The notes under the pieces: generated by a model
What the model saw: the letters and a program-made list of their open reading frames with translations, nothing else
Told to the model about the DNA's origin: nothing
Database searches by the model: none
Made by a program: the position numbers and the translations under genes
Assembly: GCA_024763365.1 (NCBI GenBank)
Contig: JANTFO010000002.1
Coordinates: 1 to 64,000, forward strand
DNA length: 64,000 nt
Source: Flavobacteriaceae bacterium
Lineage (GTDB): Bacteria; Bacteroidota; Bacteroidia; Flavobacteriales; Flavobacteriaceae
Direction of reading: 5' to 3'
Part shown: positions 38,975 through 49,314 of the stretch, piece after piece
Layout of the letters: the number at the start of each line of letters is the position of its first letter
Position numbering within the stretch: position 1 is the stretch's first letter

Positions 38975-39961
38975 ATGCGCGAGGCTGCTTTTATCAAAAA
39001 TAACAAATCACGTTGGGTACTCTTTGAAGCAGTTTTGCAAAACAAAGAGCGTATACATCCTGATAAATTGGCAGACCTGTATATAGAAATCACAGATGAC
39101 CTAAGCTATGCCAATACCTTTTACCCTAACAGCAAAACTTCTTTTTACTTAAACAGCTTGGCTTCGCAAGCACACCAAAAGATTTACAAAACCAAAAAAG
39201 AAAGTAAAAACCGCTTAGTTAGCTTCTTTAAAACCGAATTTCCCTTACTATTTTTTAATTATCAAAAAGAATTGTTGATTACATTTATAGTCTTTGCCTT
39301 TTTTATAATCGTCGGGGCTTATTCTTCCGCTTCCGATGGAAATTTTATACGTCTCATTTTGGGTGATGCTTACGTAAACATGACACTAGAAAATATTGAA
39401 AATAACGACCCTATGGCCGTTTATAAGAAGGCAGGGGAATTGGATATGTTTATCGGTATTACCATCAATAATATTAGGGTAGCCCTATATGCCTTTGTCA
39501 TGGGAATCTTGCTTTCTGTAGGGACACTTTATGTGATGATGCAAAACGGAATTATGCTGGGGTCTTTTCTATACTTTTTTTATGACAAAGGACTGTTTTG
39601 GGAATCTATGCGCACAATTTGGATACACGGGACAATTGAGATTTCCGTGATTATTGTGGCAGGAGCTGCCGGATTAGTTGTTGGAAACAGCCTCTTATTT
39701 CCGGGTACCTATACACGTTTACGATCCTTTATCAATGGTGTTAAAAATGGTCTCAAAATTATGTTGAGTACCATTCCTTTTTTTATCATAGCCGGATTTT
39801 TAGAGGGCTTTGTCACCAGACATACAGAGATGCCGGATAGTTTAGCAGTATTAATCATCTCGCTATCTTTGATAGCTATCATTTATTACTATGTCATGTA
39901 TCCCCGAAAAGTGTATATGAAACATAAAATAACTAACCAAATCAATACAAATGGAAACTAA
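38975..39961 (+). CDS. Stage II sporulation protein M-like (SpoIIM/DUF95) membrane protein
   Basis: NNIRVALYAFVMGILLSVGTLYVMMQNGIMLGSFLYFF..IWIHGTIEISVIIVAGAAGLVVG. Confidence 0.85.
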   Translation: MREAAFIKNNKSRWVLFEAVLQNKERIHPDKLADLYIEITDDLSYANTFYPNSKTSFYLNSLASQAHQKIYKTKKESKNRLVSFFKTEFPLLFFNYQKELLITFIVFAFFIIVGAYSSASDGNFIRLILGDAYVNMTLENIENNDPMAVYKKAGELDMFIGITINNIRVALYAFVMGILLSVGTLYVMMQNGIMLGSFLYFFYDKGLFWESMRTIWIHGTIEISVIIVAGAAGLVVGNSLLFPGTYTRLRSFINGVKNGLKIMLSTIPFFIIAGFLEGFVTRHTEMPDSLAVLIISLSLIAIIYYYVMYPRKVYMKHKITNQINTNGN

Positions 39962-40826
39962 CGAATTCATTATTTTTAAAAAAGAAAGAGATGTCGGCAC
40001 TATGATCACCGATACCTTCAAATTTTTACGAACTCAGTGGAAAGAGTACTTTCTGAGTGTACTTAAAATCGTAGGGCCAGTTCTGCTAATAACGCTAATA
40101 GTTTTGATAGGCTATTTCTTTGCCATGTCGGACATCTTTTCAAATATAAATAATACAGATAGTCCTTCCACTTTTCTTAGTAGTTTTATCCCCTGGATGG
40201 GTATTTTATTTCTTGTATATATAGTTTTGTACACCTTGTTAAGTATGACTTCCTTGTATTTCATCAAATCATATATTGAAACAAAAGGCAAACCGGTATA
40301 TCATGAAATTAAAACACAAGTATGGCGAAATTTCTGGAAGTTTTTAGGTTTAGGTTTCTTAGTAGGTATAAGTGTTTTTGCCGGAGCTATCCTATGTTAC
40401 TTACCCGGCATCTATCTTTGGGTAATATTATCTTTAGGATTTGCCATTATGGTATTTGAAAATAGAAGTGCCGGAGATTCTTACAGCCATTCCTTTACAC
40501 TGATTAAAGGTGAATGGTGGAATACATTTGGGGTAAAATTATTAGTCGGTTTATTAGTTGGTATACTCGCACAAGCTTTTGCCATTCCGGCTCTTATCTA
40601 CCAAATGATTTATATGTCAACACATACAGCCGGTGACCCAACTGAGGTTTTTAGCATGTTTAAAGATCCTATATATTTGGCTCTTAATGTGTTATCTTAC
40701 GCATTTCAGTTTATATTATCATCGGTTTCATTGATTGCCGGTGCCTTTATTTATTTTGATCTCAACGAACAAAAAAACCTAAGTGGCACCATAGAATTGA
40801 TAGATTCTCTCGGCAATAGTGAATAA
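39951..40826 (+). CDS. Hypothetical multi-TM membrane protein
   Basis: 291 aa, about 6 TM; overlaps the previous ORF; part of the 38975-45074 operon. Confidence 0.75.
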   Translation: METNEFIIFKKERDVGTMITDTFKFLRTQWKEYFLSVLKIVGPVLLITLIVLIGYFFAMSDIFSNINNTDSPSTFLSSFIPWMGILFLVYIVLYTLLSMTSLYFIKSYIETKGKPVYHEIKTQVWRNFWKFLGLGFLVGISVFAGAILCYLPGIYLWVILSLGFAIMVFENRSAGDSYSHSFTLIKGEWWNTFGVKLLVGLLVGILAQAFAIPALIYQMIYMSTHTAGDPTEVFSMFKDPIYLALNVLSYAFQFILSSVSLIAGAFIYFDLNEQKNLSGTIELIDSLGNSE

Positions 40827-41547
40827 ATTCTTAATCACATATAGCCTGATAGTATTTCTCATTAGCCTGTCTGTCTTTGCACAAAATGATTCTATTAAAT
40901 ATGAGAAAGAATCTGTAAATATCTTACAATTTGATCAAAAAAAATTAGAGCAATTCAAAAACGAAAAAGCCTTTAATTATGAAATCAAAGAACGTAAAGT
41001 AACCTGGCTGGATAGGCTATTAAATTGGTTAGGTAACAGACTCATGCGGCTATTGGAATGGCTTTTTGGCACACGCAATGCCTCAGGTATTTTTAAGATA
41101 ATCATCGAAATTTTGCCTTACTTAATAGGAATTATTGTCTTGTTTTTAATCTATAAATTATTTGGCAGCATTCACACCAATAGCATTATAGCAAAGGACA
41201 TTAAAGCTTACGATGTGCCTATAAACGAAGCCAGCCTGATCAATAGTCCTCAAGACCTACAAGCACTCATTAAAGAAGCACTAACCCATAAAGATTTTCG
41301 CTTGGCTATACGATATAAATATTTACAAATACTATATGAGTTGGAGCAGCATGAAATCATCCAATGGGAAGAACAAAAAACCAATCAGGATTATGAAAAT
41401 GAAATACAAGACAAAAGTTTAAAGGCAATATTTAAAGATATTACCTACTTGTATGACTTTGTATGGTATGGGAATTTTAATATTGATGAAAATGGATATG
41501 CCAAGGCCGGGGCAAAATTTAATGATATAAAAAATAGTTTGAAGTAA
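40819..41547 (+). CDS. DUF4129-like membrane protein
   Basis: C-terminal DFRLAIRYKYLQILYELEQHEIIQWEEQKTNQDYENE...YDFVWYGNF. Confidence 0.7.
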   Translation: MNKFLITYSLIVFLISLSVFAQNDSIKYEKESVNILQFDQKKLEQFKNEKAFNYEIKERKVTWLDRLLNWLGNRLMRLLEWLFGTRNASGIFKIIIEILPYLIGIIVLFLIYKLFGSIHTNSIIAKDIKAYDVPINEASLINSPQDLQALIKEALTHKDFRLAIRYKYLQILYELEQHEIIQWEEQKTNQDYENEIQDKSLKAIFKDITYLYDFVWYGNFNIDENGYAKAGAKFNDIKNSLK

Positions 41548-42738
41548 GTGGTGAATAAAACAATTCGGTTATATAGTATCATTTTTATGCTCGCCATTGG
41601 GGCTTTGTATTTGTATGAATATTCAAAACCAAAGCCTATCAATTGGTATCCCAGCTTTGCCAAAAAGCACAAAATACCTTATGGCACATACATCTTGTAT
41701 GATGCCTTGCCGGATTTATTTCCCAATACTGAGATAAAGGAAACACATTTGCCCACCTTTGAGTTTTTGGATGATACACTTGTTTCAGGCACTTTATTTC
41801 TTATAAACAACAAGATTGATATTGATGATGCTACCTTAAACAGGTTGTTAGATTTTGTCTCCAGAGGCAATACTGTTTTTGCATCAGCTTCAGGCTACAC
41901 TATCGACACTTTAAACATAAAAAGTAAAAGACTCTTTAAAAATGACGTAGATAACCAACTTATCTATAAATTGTACAGTCCGAGTTTTAAAAACAGAGAA
42001 TATACTTTTAAGGCCAAAATGGATCAATCTATATTTAGTAGTATAGATACGACAAACACTAAAATTCTTGGTTTGTCTGCTTATGTAAGTAAAAATGGCG
42101 AACGTTCAGCCTACGGGGCAAACTTCATCGAAGTAAAATTTGGTAAAGGCAAATTTCTTTTACACAATGCTCCGGAAGTTTTTACCAACTATGGCATTCT
42201 CGAGAAACCTATTGATCAATATGCGGCAGGGGTTTTATCTTATTTAGCTGATGCTAAAAATATCATTTGGGATGCCTACCACAAATCTGGAAAAAGTAGT
42301 ATCTCCTCTCCCATGCATTACATTTTGACAAACAGATCTTTGAAATGGGCTTACTTTATCATGCTCTTCGGGCTTTTGTTTTATGTGATTTTTGAGGGGA
42401 AAAGAAAACAACGTAGTATTCCTGTTCTTAAAGAATTGAAAAATCAAAGTCTGGCTTTTACGCGAACTATAGGTAACATGTATTACGAAAAACAAGACCA
42501 TTATAGTATTGCCCAACATCAAATCCGGTATTTTATGGATCATATTCGTACCACTTACAGGATAAAAACAAATGCTTTTGACAATCAATTCTATCAGGAT
42601 TTGACTGCTCGCAGCGGTAAAGTACTTACAGACATTAAAAAACTTTTTAAATTAATACAAAGCCTTCAACAGAAAAACAGGATCACTGCTGATGAACTGA
42701 AAAATTTAAACCAGCAAATAGAAAAATTTAAACAATAA
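41548..42738 (+). CDS. DUF4350 domain-containing protein
   Basis: YEYSKPKPINWYPSFAKKHKIPYGTYILYDALPDLFP; GTG start. Confidence 0.85.
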   Translation: MVNKTIRLYSIIFMLAIGALYLYEYSKPKPINWYPSFAKKHKIPYGTYILYDALPDLFPNTEIKETHLPTFEFLDDTLVSGTLFLINNKIDIDDATLNRLLDFVSRGNTVFASASGYTIDTLNIKSKRLFKNDVDNQLIYKLYSPSFKNREYTFKAKMDQSIFSSIDTTNTKILGLSAYVSKNGERSAYGANFIEVKFGKGKFLLHNAPEVFTNYGILEKPIDQYAAGVLSYLADAKNIIWDAYHKSGKSSISSPMHYILTNRSLKWAYFIMLFGLLFYVIFEGKRKQRSIPVLKELKNQSLAFTRTIGNMYYEKQDHYSIAQHQIRYFMDHIRTTYRIKTNAFDNQFYQDLTARSGKVLTDIKKLFKLIQSLQQKNRITADELKNLNQQIEKFKQ

Positions 42739-42748
42739 ATCAAATATC

Positions 42749-43732
42749 ATGGAGGAAAACCAAATGAATTTTGAAAATCGAATTGACTTATCGGAACTAA
42801 AGAAAGCTGCCGATGATATCAAAGCAACTCTCGGTAAGATCATTATTGGGCAAGAGGAGTTTATTGAATTGTTATTGGTATCACTATTGGCAGACGGGCA
42901 TGTGCTAATTGAAGGCGTTCCCGGTATAGCTAAAACCATCACTGCCAAATTACTAGCCAAAAGTATAGACACCGGTTTTAGCCGTATACAATTCACGCCC
43001 GACTTGATGCCCAGTGATGTACTAGGGACTTCAGTTCTGAATATGAAAAATGCTGAATTTGAGTTTAAAAAAGGACCTGTATTTTCGAATATTATTTTAA
43101 TCGATGAGATCAATAGGGCACCGGCCAAAACCCAGGCGGCACTTTTTGAAGTGATGGAAGAAAGGCAGGTAAGTATGGATGGGAAAACCTATCCCATGGA
43201 AAAACCATTTGTAGTGATCGGTACTCAAAACCCAATTGAGCAGGAAGGCACTTATGCCCTACCCGAAGCACAATTAGACCGGTTTATCTTTAAAATAAAT
43301 GTAGGTTACCCCAATCTGGAAGAAGAAATACGCATCCTCAAAACCCACAATGAGCGTAAAGGCGTCTTACCTCAAAGTTTAATAAAACCTGTACTCAAAG
43401 GAGACGACCTATTGAAATATAAAGCCAAAGTCCATGAAATATTGATCGAAGATAAGATCGTACAATATATTGCTAAAATAGTCACTCAGACCAGAAACCA
43501 TCCTCATTTATATCTGGGTGGTTCACCGCGTGCAAGCTTGGCTGTCATGTTTGCATCCAAAGCTTTGGCAGCTTTAAACGGACGCGATTTCGTCATTCCG
43601 GAGGACATCAAGAAAGTCGTCTATCCGGTACTAAGACACCGATTAATATTAACTCCTGAAAAAGAAATGGAAGGCCTTACTGCAGACAAAGTCATTGAGA
43701 TGGTCATGCATTCCATAGAAATTCCAAGATAA
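42749..43732 (+). CDS. MoxR family AAA ATPase
   Basis: LIEGVPGIAKTITAKLLAKS, RIQFTPDLMPSDVLGT, LIDEINRAPAKTQAALFEVMEERQV. Confidence 0.95.
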   Translation: MEENQMNFENRIDLSELKKAADDIKATLGKIIIGQEEFIELLLVSLLADGHVLIEGVPGIAKTITAKLLAKSIDTGFSRIQFTPDLMPSDVLGTSVLNMKNAEFEFKKGPVFSNIILIDEINRAPAKTQAALFEVMEERQVSMDGKTYPMEKPFVVIGTQNPIEQEGTYALPEAQLDRFIFKINVGYPNLEEEIRILKTHNERKGVLPQSLIKPVLKGDDLLKYKAKVHEILIEDKIVQYIAKIVTQTRNHPHLYLGGSPRASLAVMFASKALAALNGRDFVIPEDIKKVVYPVLRHRLILTPEKEMEGLTADKVIEMVMHSIEIPR

Positions 43733-43739
43733 GAATAAT

Positions 43740-45074
43740 ATGTTTCAGTTTCTCAGCAGTTTATACTTACACAAACGCTTTTATTACTACCTCAGTCTGG
43801 TAAGCATTTTGTTTTTGGCTTCCTTTTGGTTTAGTGCACTGTATACGATTGTTTGGTTGCTGCTTTTCATATTGGTTTTTGTATTCTCATATGACATTTG
43901 GCTTCTTTATAGGCACAAAAATGCTTTCACCGGTGCAAGAATTTTAGCCGATAAACTCTCCAATTCAGATGAAAATGACATCAAAATAAAACTCCATAAC
44001 CAATACCCTTTTCAAGTCCATATCAAATGTATAGATGAAATACCACTTCAATTTCAAAAGCGTGATTTTTTATACGAAAACAAGGTAAAATCCTATGAAA
44101 GAGATGTTTACACTTATAAGCTAAGACCTGTGGAACGTGGGGTTTACACTTTTGGGAAATTAATCGTCTATGTATCCAGCCCTTTAAAGATGGTGGCACG
44201 ACGCTATAATTTAAGTCAGTCCAAAGAAGTAAAAGTATACCCTTCTTACATTCAAATGAAAAAATACGAGTTTCTCGCTATGAGCAACCGGTTGACAGAA
44301 TATGGCTTGAAAAAAATTAGGCGTTTGGGGCATTCTATGGAATTTGAGCAGATCAAAGAATACATCAGCGGTGATGATGTACGTACCATTAACTGGAAAG
44401 CGACCGCCAAAAAAGCCCATTTGATGGTTAACCAGTACCAAGATGAAAAATCACAACCAATATATTCCATCATTGATCTAGGCAGGGCGATGAAAATGCC
44501 CTTTGAGGGCTTAAAACTATTGGATTATGCCATCAATGCTACTTTGGCTTTTTCCAATATTGCCTTACGCAAAAATGACAAAGCAGGATTGGTTAGTTTT
44601 TCAAAAAAAATAGATCTGATAATACCGGCCAGTAATAAAAAAACACATCTCAATTTGCTCAATGAAAGCCTATATAATATAGATACGGCCTTTACGGATA
44701 GTGACTTTGAACTTTTATACGCCGTGGTCAAAAGGAAGGTCACTCAAAGAAGTCTGTTAATCTTATACACCAACTTTGAGCACATCTCTGCTATGAAAAG
44801 GCAAGTAAACTCGCTAAAAGCCTTGGCCAAAAAACATCTTTTATTAGTGGTATTTTTTAAGAATACAGAATTAGACGAATTGATCGAAGAAAAGGCTGAA
44901 GACATCGAAAGCATATATGACAAAAGTATTGCCCAGAAATTTGCCTTTGAAAAACGCCTCATTGTGAAAGAACTTGAGAAAAGAGGTATTCATGTTATAC
45001 TTACCAAACCACAAGAACTGAGTGTACAGGTAATTAACCGTTATTTAGAATTTAAAGCCAGGGGATTAATCTAA
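43740..45074 (+). CDS. DUF58 domain-containing protein
   Basis: RRLGHSMEFEQIKEYISGDDVRTINWKATAKKAHLMVNQYQDEKSQPIYSIIDLGRAMKMPF. Confidence 0.93.
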   Translation: MFQFLSSLYLHKRFYYYLSLVSILFLASFWFSALYTIVWLLLFILVFVFSYDIWLLYRHKNAFTGARILADKLSNSDENDIKIKLHNQYPFQVHIKCIDEIPLQFQKRDFLYENKVKSYERDVYTYKLRPVERGVYTFGKLIVYVSSPLKMVARRYNLSQSKEVKVYPSYIQMKKYEFLAMSNRLTEYGLKKIRRLGHSMEFEQIKEYISGDDVRTINWKATAKKAHLMVNQYQDEKSQPIYSIIDLGRAMKMPFEGLKLLDYAINATLAFSNIALRKNDKAGLVSFSKKIDLIIPASNKKTHLNLLNESLYNIDTAFTDSDFELLYAVVKRKVTQRSLLILYTNFEHISAMKRQVNSLKALAKKHLLLVVFFKNTELDELIEEKAEDIESIYDKSIAQKFAFEKRLIVKELEKRGIHVILTKPQELSVQVINRYLEFKARGLI

Positions 45075-45147
45075 TATGAGAATTGTCATATTTAATTATA
45101 ATTCATTAATTACATTTGTAGAATTATTAATCAAATTATTAATTATT

Positions 45148-45654
45148 ATGAAAAAAGTACTCTTTTTATTAATTGCAATTTTTGCTTTTAGTTTTTCTTA
45201 TGCTCAAAATGGGCCTAATATTGTTAAAGTTAATCCATTAGGTTTAGTTTTTGGTAGTTTTAATGCAACCTTTGAACATGCTTTAAACGAATCCAGTTCT
45301 TTTGAAATAGGCGCTAACTACTTTAACTGGTCAAACTTAGATCTTTCCGGTTATGGTGCTGAAGCGGCTTACAGGTTTTATTTTTCAAAGAATAATGATG
45401 CCCCTGAAGGTATATTTGCCTCTCCATTTTTGTCTGTCAATGGTTTAACTTATACTTATGACGGCGATTCAACAGACTCCTCATTTGGTTTTGGTGGTGG
45501 TGTTAAGGCTGGTTATCAATGGGTATGGGATAGTGGATTAGCCCTAGATTTATTTTTTGGTTATGGCTATACAAAAATTAGCTTTGATGAAGCAGATTAT
45601 GATTATTCAGGTGGTTTACCAAGGTTAGGACTTTCACTTGGATACAACTTCTAA
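45148..45654 (+). CDS. Outer-membrane beta-barrel protein (DUF3575-like)
   Basis: MKKVLFLLIAIFAFSFSYAQN signal peptide (start 45148 preferred over 45076); NPLGLVFGSFNATFEHAL. Confidence 0.75.
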   Translation: MKKVLFLLIAIFAFSFSYAQNGPNIVKVNPLGLVFGSFNATFEHALNESSSFEIGANYFNWSNLDLSGYGAEAAYRFYFSKNNDAPEGIFASPFLSVNGLTYTYDGDSTDSSFGFGGGVKAGYQWVWDSGLALDLFFGYGYTKISFDEADYDYSGGLPRLGLSLGYNF

Positions 45655-45680
45655 AAGAATAATTCTATATTTAATATACT

Positions 45681-45712
45681 AAAGACTGTCATTCAAGACA
45701 GTCTTTTTTTTT
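45681..45712 (+). terminator. Intrinsic terminator
   Basis: AAAGACTGTC-attcaa-GACAGTCTTTTTTTT. Confidence 0.9.
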
Positions 45713-45826
45713 AATATTTACCTATTGCTATTAAAAAACAGCTAAAAACTAAAATTGAAAAAAAAATAGAAAAGTACTTAAAATAAACTATATTTGTTCT
45801 TAGTATTAATTTAAATTAAACAAAAA

Positions 45827-46486
45827 ATGAAAAAATTTGTGTTTTTATTAGTAGCCCTATTTAGCCTTTCTGTAGTATTTGCCCAGGATATTTCTTATGG
45901 GTTAAAAGCAGGCGTTAACTATGGTGCTACCAAAACTACAGATGCTGATTATAATGCATCTTTCAACCCTGTTTTAGGTCCTGCTGTAGGGGTTTTTGCT
46001 CAAATAGGTTTAGGTGAATATTTCGCCATTCAACCAGAATTACAGTATTTCCCAAGTGGGTCAAAACAAGTAGATGATTATTATTTCACTCCTTACGATG
46101 ATGGTATTGACTATGATGTAAAAAACAGTGTGAATTATTTTAACATACCTATTATGGCTCAATATATGTTTACTGAAGGTTTGGCTTTAGAGGCAGGGCC
46201 TTATGTTGGTTTCTTACTTTCTGCCAAATCTAAAGGTACAGTTGGCGGCGTAGATGTAGACGAAGATACAAAAGATGGTTTTGAATCTATGGATTATGGT
46301 GTAGGAGTTGGTGCTGCTTATGCTTTAGATAATGGTGTTTTCTTTAACTTACGTTATTATTTAGGTCTCGCTGACCTTCATAAAGAAGCCGAAATGACAG
46401 AAACAAAAGCTGGTGAAGTTGGCACAGCAGATTTTAAAGTTCAGAATAGGATATTACAATTTTCTGTAGGTTACAAATTCATGTAA
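45827..46486 (+). CDS. PorT-family outer-membrane beta-barrel protein
   Basis: Signal peptide; ISYGLKAGVNYGATK; FAIQPELQYFPSGSKQ; LEAGPYVGFLLSAK. Confidence 0.85.
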   Translation: MKKFVFLLVALFSLSVVFAQDISYGLKAGVNYGATKTTDADYNASFNPVLGPAVGVFAQIGLGEYFAIQPELQYFPSGSKQVDDYYFTPYDDGIDYDVKNSVNYFNIPIMAQYMFTEGLALEAGPYVGFLLSAKSKGTVGGVDVDEDTKDGFESMDYGVGVGAAYALDNGVFFNLRYYLGLADLHKEAEMTETKAGEVGTADFKVQNRILQFSVGYKFM

Positions 46487-46506
46487 TCACTTATTAAAAT
46501 GTATTT

Positions 46507-46533
46507 AAACCGCTCTTTTCGAGCGGTTTTTTT
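46507..46533 (+). terminator. Intrinsic terminator
   Basis: AAACCGCTC-ttttc-GAGCGGTTTTTTT. Confidence 0.88.
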
Positions 46534-46550
46534 ATTTGTACCTTTATCCA

Positions 46551-47453
46551 GTGAAATGGAAAGACGCCATACAAGACTATCAACATTACCTTAAAATAGA
46601 AAGAGGCTATTCGCAAAATACTATTGGCTCTTACGTGCGTGATGTACAAAAGCTGGTCAATTATAGCAACGAGTATGAAACAAGCATTACACCCTCAAAT
46701 ATTGACAAAGAACAAGTTCAGGAATTTGTTTACCACACAGCCAAATACCTGAAACCCAGAAGCCAATCAAGACTCATTTCTGCCCTTAGAGGTTTTTTTG
46801 ATTTTCTCATTTTTGAAAAATATAGAAAAGACAACCCCACTTCACTTTTAGAATCACCCAAAATAGGTCGTAAACTGCCGGATACTCTTAACACGCAGGA
46901 GATTGACCTGATCATTAGTCAAATAGACCTTAGTAATCCTTTTGGAGAACGTAACAGGGCCATGTTTGAAACACTTTATAGTTGTGGTTTACGTGTAACG
47001 GAATTGATAAGTTTACGCATTTCTGATCTGTTTTTTGACGAAGGTTTTATCAGAGTTATCGGGAAAGGAAACAAACAACGTTTTGTCCCTATCAACGAAC
47101 TGAATGTCAAATTTTTAAATATTTATATTAAGCAGATTCGGGTCCATCAAAATCCCAAAAAAGGCTATGAGGATACTTTATTTCTCAATAGAACCGGTAA
47201 ACAATTAAGTCGTAATATGGTGTTTATGATCCTAAAAGATTTAGCTCAAAAAGCAGGTATTCAAAAAAATATCAGCCCACATACTTTTAGACATTCCTTC
47301 GCTACACACCTATTAGAAAACGGTGCTGACCTACGCGCCATTCAACAGATGCTGGGACATGAGAGCATCACCACTACGGAAATATATATGCATTTAGATA
47401 GAAAATTCCTAGGTGAAACAGTTAGGAAATACCATCCGAGGAGTGGTTCTTAG
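46551..47453 (+). CDS. xerD: Tyrosine recombinase XerD/XerC-like
   Basis: YLKIERGYSQNTIGSYVRDV; LYSCGLRVTELISLRISD; SPHTFRHSFATHLLENGADLRAIQQMLGHESITTTEIYMHLD. GTG 46551 preferred over the TTG at 46536. Confidence 0.93.
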   Translation: MKWKDAIQDYQHYLKIERGYSQNTIGSYVRDVQKLVNYSNEYETSITPSNIDKEQVQEFVYHTAKYLKPRSQSRLISALRGFFDFLIFEKYRKDNPTSLLESPKIGRKLPDTLNTQEIDLIISQIDLSNPFGERNRAMFETLYSCGLRVTELISLRISDLFFDEGFIRVIGKGNKQRFVPINELNVKFLNIYIKQIRVHQNPKKGYEDTLFLNRTGKQLSRNMVFMILKDLAQKAGIQKNISPHTFRHSFATHLLENGADLRAIQQMLGHESITTTEIYMHLDRKFLGETVRKYHPRSGS

Positions 47454-47521
47454 TCTGCAGTTCTCAGTCTACAGTCTATAGCCCTAAAAACTGAATACTG
47501 CCTACTGGAGATTGGAGACTG
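47451..47521. repeat. Two inverted heptamer blocks filling the xerD/rny convergent junction
   Basis: tagtctg cagttct cagtcta cagtcta tagccct (a) aaaactg aatactg cctactg gagattg gagactg. Confidence 0.7.
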
Positions 47522-47527
47522 TAGGAA

Positions 47528-49087
47528 CTACTTCGCTACATTTATGGCTCTGGTCTCTCTAATCACCGTTACTTTTACTTGTCCGGGATAGGTCATATCG
47601 TTTTGGATTTTCTGAGAGATATTAAATGACAATTCAGCGGCTTTATCATCGCTCACTTTTTCACTCTCTACAATAACACGTAATTCCCTTCCTGCTTGAA
47701 TAGCAAATGCTTTTTGTACTCCTGTAAATGAGAATGCAGTATCTTCTAAATCTTTTAAGCGTTGAATATAAGAATCCAAAGCTTGTCGTCTCGCTCCCGG
47801 GCGAGCCCCTGATATAGCATCACACACTTGTATAATAGGTGCATATAATGAGGTCATTTCTATCTCATCATGGTGTGCTCCGATAGCATTACAGACATCG
47901 GGTTTCTCTCCATATTTTTCTGCCCAATTCATGCCTAGAATGGCATGGGGTAACTCACTTTCTTTTTCAGGTACTTTACCAATATCATGTAAAAGCCCTG
48001 CTCTTTTGGCTACTTTTGGATTTAAACCAAGCTCGGAAGCCATAATACCACAAAGATTGGCTACTTCGCGAGAGTGTTGTAAGAGGTTTTGTCCGTAAGA
48101 CGAACGAAATTTCATTCTACCTACCACTTTGACCAATTCGGGATGTAACCCATGGATTCCCAGATCGATGACCGTTCGTTTACCAACATCAGCAATTTCC
48201 TGGCTAATCTGTTTTTCAGTCTTACTCACCACTTCTTCAATCCTAGCAGGGTGTATTCTACCATCTGTAACCAGCTTATGCATTGACATTCGGGCTATTT
48301 CACGCCTTACGGGATCAAAACAAGAAAGGATAATAGCTTCGGGGGTATCATCAACAATAATCTCTACCCCGGTAGCTTGCTCCAGAGCTCGTATATTTCT
48401 ACCTTCACGGCCTATGATACGACCTTTAACATTATCGGAATCCAAGTTGAATACAGAAACACAATTCTCAATGGTTTGTTCTACCCCGATTCGTTGGATA
48501 GTATTGAGCACTATCTTTGTCGCTTCCTGCTCTGCTGTTAATTTGGCTTCTTCCAACTGCTCTTGAATAAAAGATTGCGCATCGGACTTAGCTTCTTCTT
48601 TAATGGTAGCGACTAATTCCTTTTTAGCTTCATCGGCAGATAAACCTGAAAGAACTTCTAATTGTTCAACTTGTTTTCGGTGTAATTTCTCGACTTCGTT
48701 TTGTTTCTTTTCCAGAAAACTAATACGATAATCATAATCTTTAATTTTAGCAGATAGCTCTCCGTTAAGGCTTTTGTTGGTATTCAACTCTTTAGAAACT
48801 TGCGATTCTTTCTCTCGCACTCTTTTTTCCGCTTCAACTACTTTTCTATCGCGGTTTAGGATCACTTTTTCATGTTCTGCTTTGAGTTCAATGAACTTTT
48901 CTTTTGCCTGTAAAATTTTATCTTTTTTGATTGATTCTGCTTCAATCTTGGCTTCTATTAATACCCTGTTTGCTTCTGCATCAGCTCTGCTTAATATACC
49001 TGAAGCCCGTCTTTTTTCTATAAATTTAGCGATGGCATAGCCTAAAACTAATCCGGCTATCGCTAGTATGATGTATATGGTTTCCAT
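47528..49087 (-). CDS. rny: Ribonuclease Y
   Basis: [66 protein letters not shown] + HD ([10 protein letters not shown]). Confidence 0.97.
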   Translation of the reverse strand: METIYIILAIAGLVLGYAIAKFIEKRRASGILSRADAEANRVLIEAKIEAESIKKDKILQAKEKFIELKAEHEKVILNRDRKVVEAEKRVREKESQVSKELNTNKSLNGELSAKIKDYDYRISFLEKKQNEVEKLHRKQVEQLEVLSGLSADEAKKELVATIKEEAKSDAQSFIQEQLEEAKLTAEQEATKIVLNTIQRIGVEQTIENCVSVFNLDSDNVKGRIIGREGRNIRALEQATGVEIIVDDTPEAIILSCFDPVRREIARMSMHKLVTDGRIHPARIEEVVSKTEKQISQEIADVGKRTVIDLGIHGLHPELVKVVGRMKFRSSYGQNLLQHSREVANLCGIMASELGLNPKVAKRAGLLHDIGKVPEKESELPHAILGMNWAEKYGEKPDVCNAIGAHHDEIEMTSLYAPIIQVCDAISGARPGARRQALDSYIQRLKDLEDTAFSFTGVQKAFAIQAGRELRVIVESEKVSDDKAAELSFNISQKIQNDMTYPGQVKVTVIRETRAINVAK

Positions 49088-49134
49088 TGATTTTAGTTTT
49101 GCTTGTAATTAATACAAAATTATATATATAAAAA

Positions 49135-49291
49135 ACCTGCATTAAAGAAAAGGGTTTTAAAACTCCATTCAAACAAGTTTAGGGCTAACTATATGATCAA
49201 GTATCCGTTCTAAGACGGCCCGCTTTAACATATAAGACTTACCCTTTTGAATAAAATTCTGTTGAGTTTAACAACCAAATTTAATGCAGGT
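49135..49291 (-). ncRNA. ssrS: Probable 6S RNA
   Basis: Closed by 12-bp perfect terminal stem ACCTGCATTAAA/TTTAATGCAGGT; nested internal helices AAACTC/GAGTTT and ATTCAAA/TTTGAAT, open central region, apical hairpin CCGT-cttaga-ACGG; ~157 nt; lies between zapA and rny. Confidence 0.65.
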
Positions 49292-49314
49292 AGTAATATT
49301 TTTATGTAAAGAAC

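Noticed and set aside
46551-47453. Tyrosine recombinase as evidence of a mobile element or integron
   Set aside because: XerD-like sequence in a housekeeping setting next to rny; no att sites or cassette genes visible.
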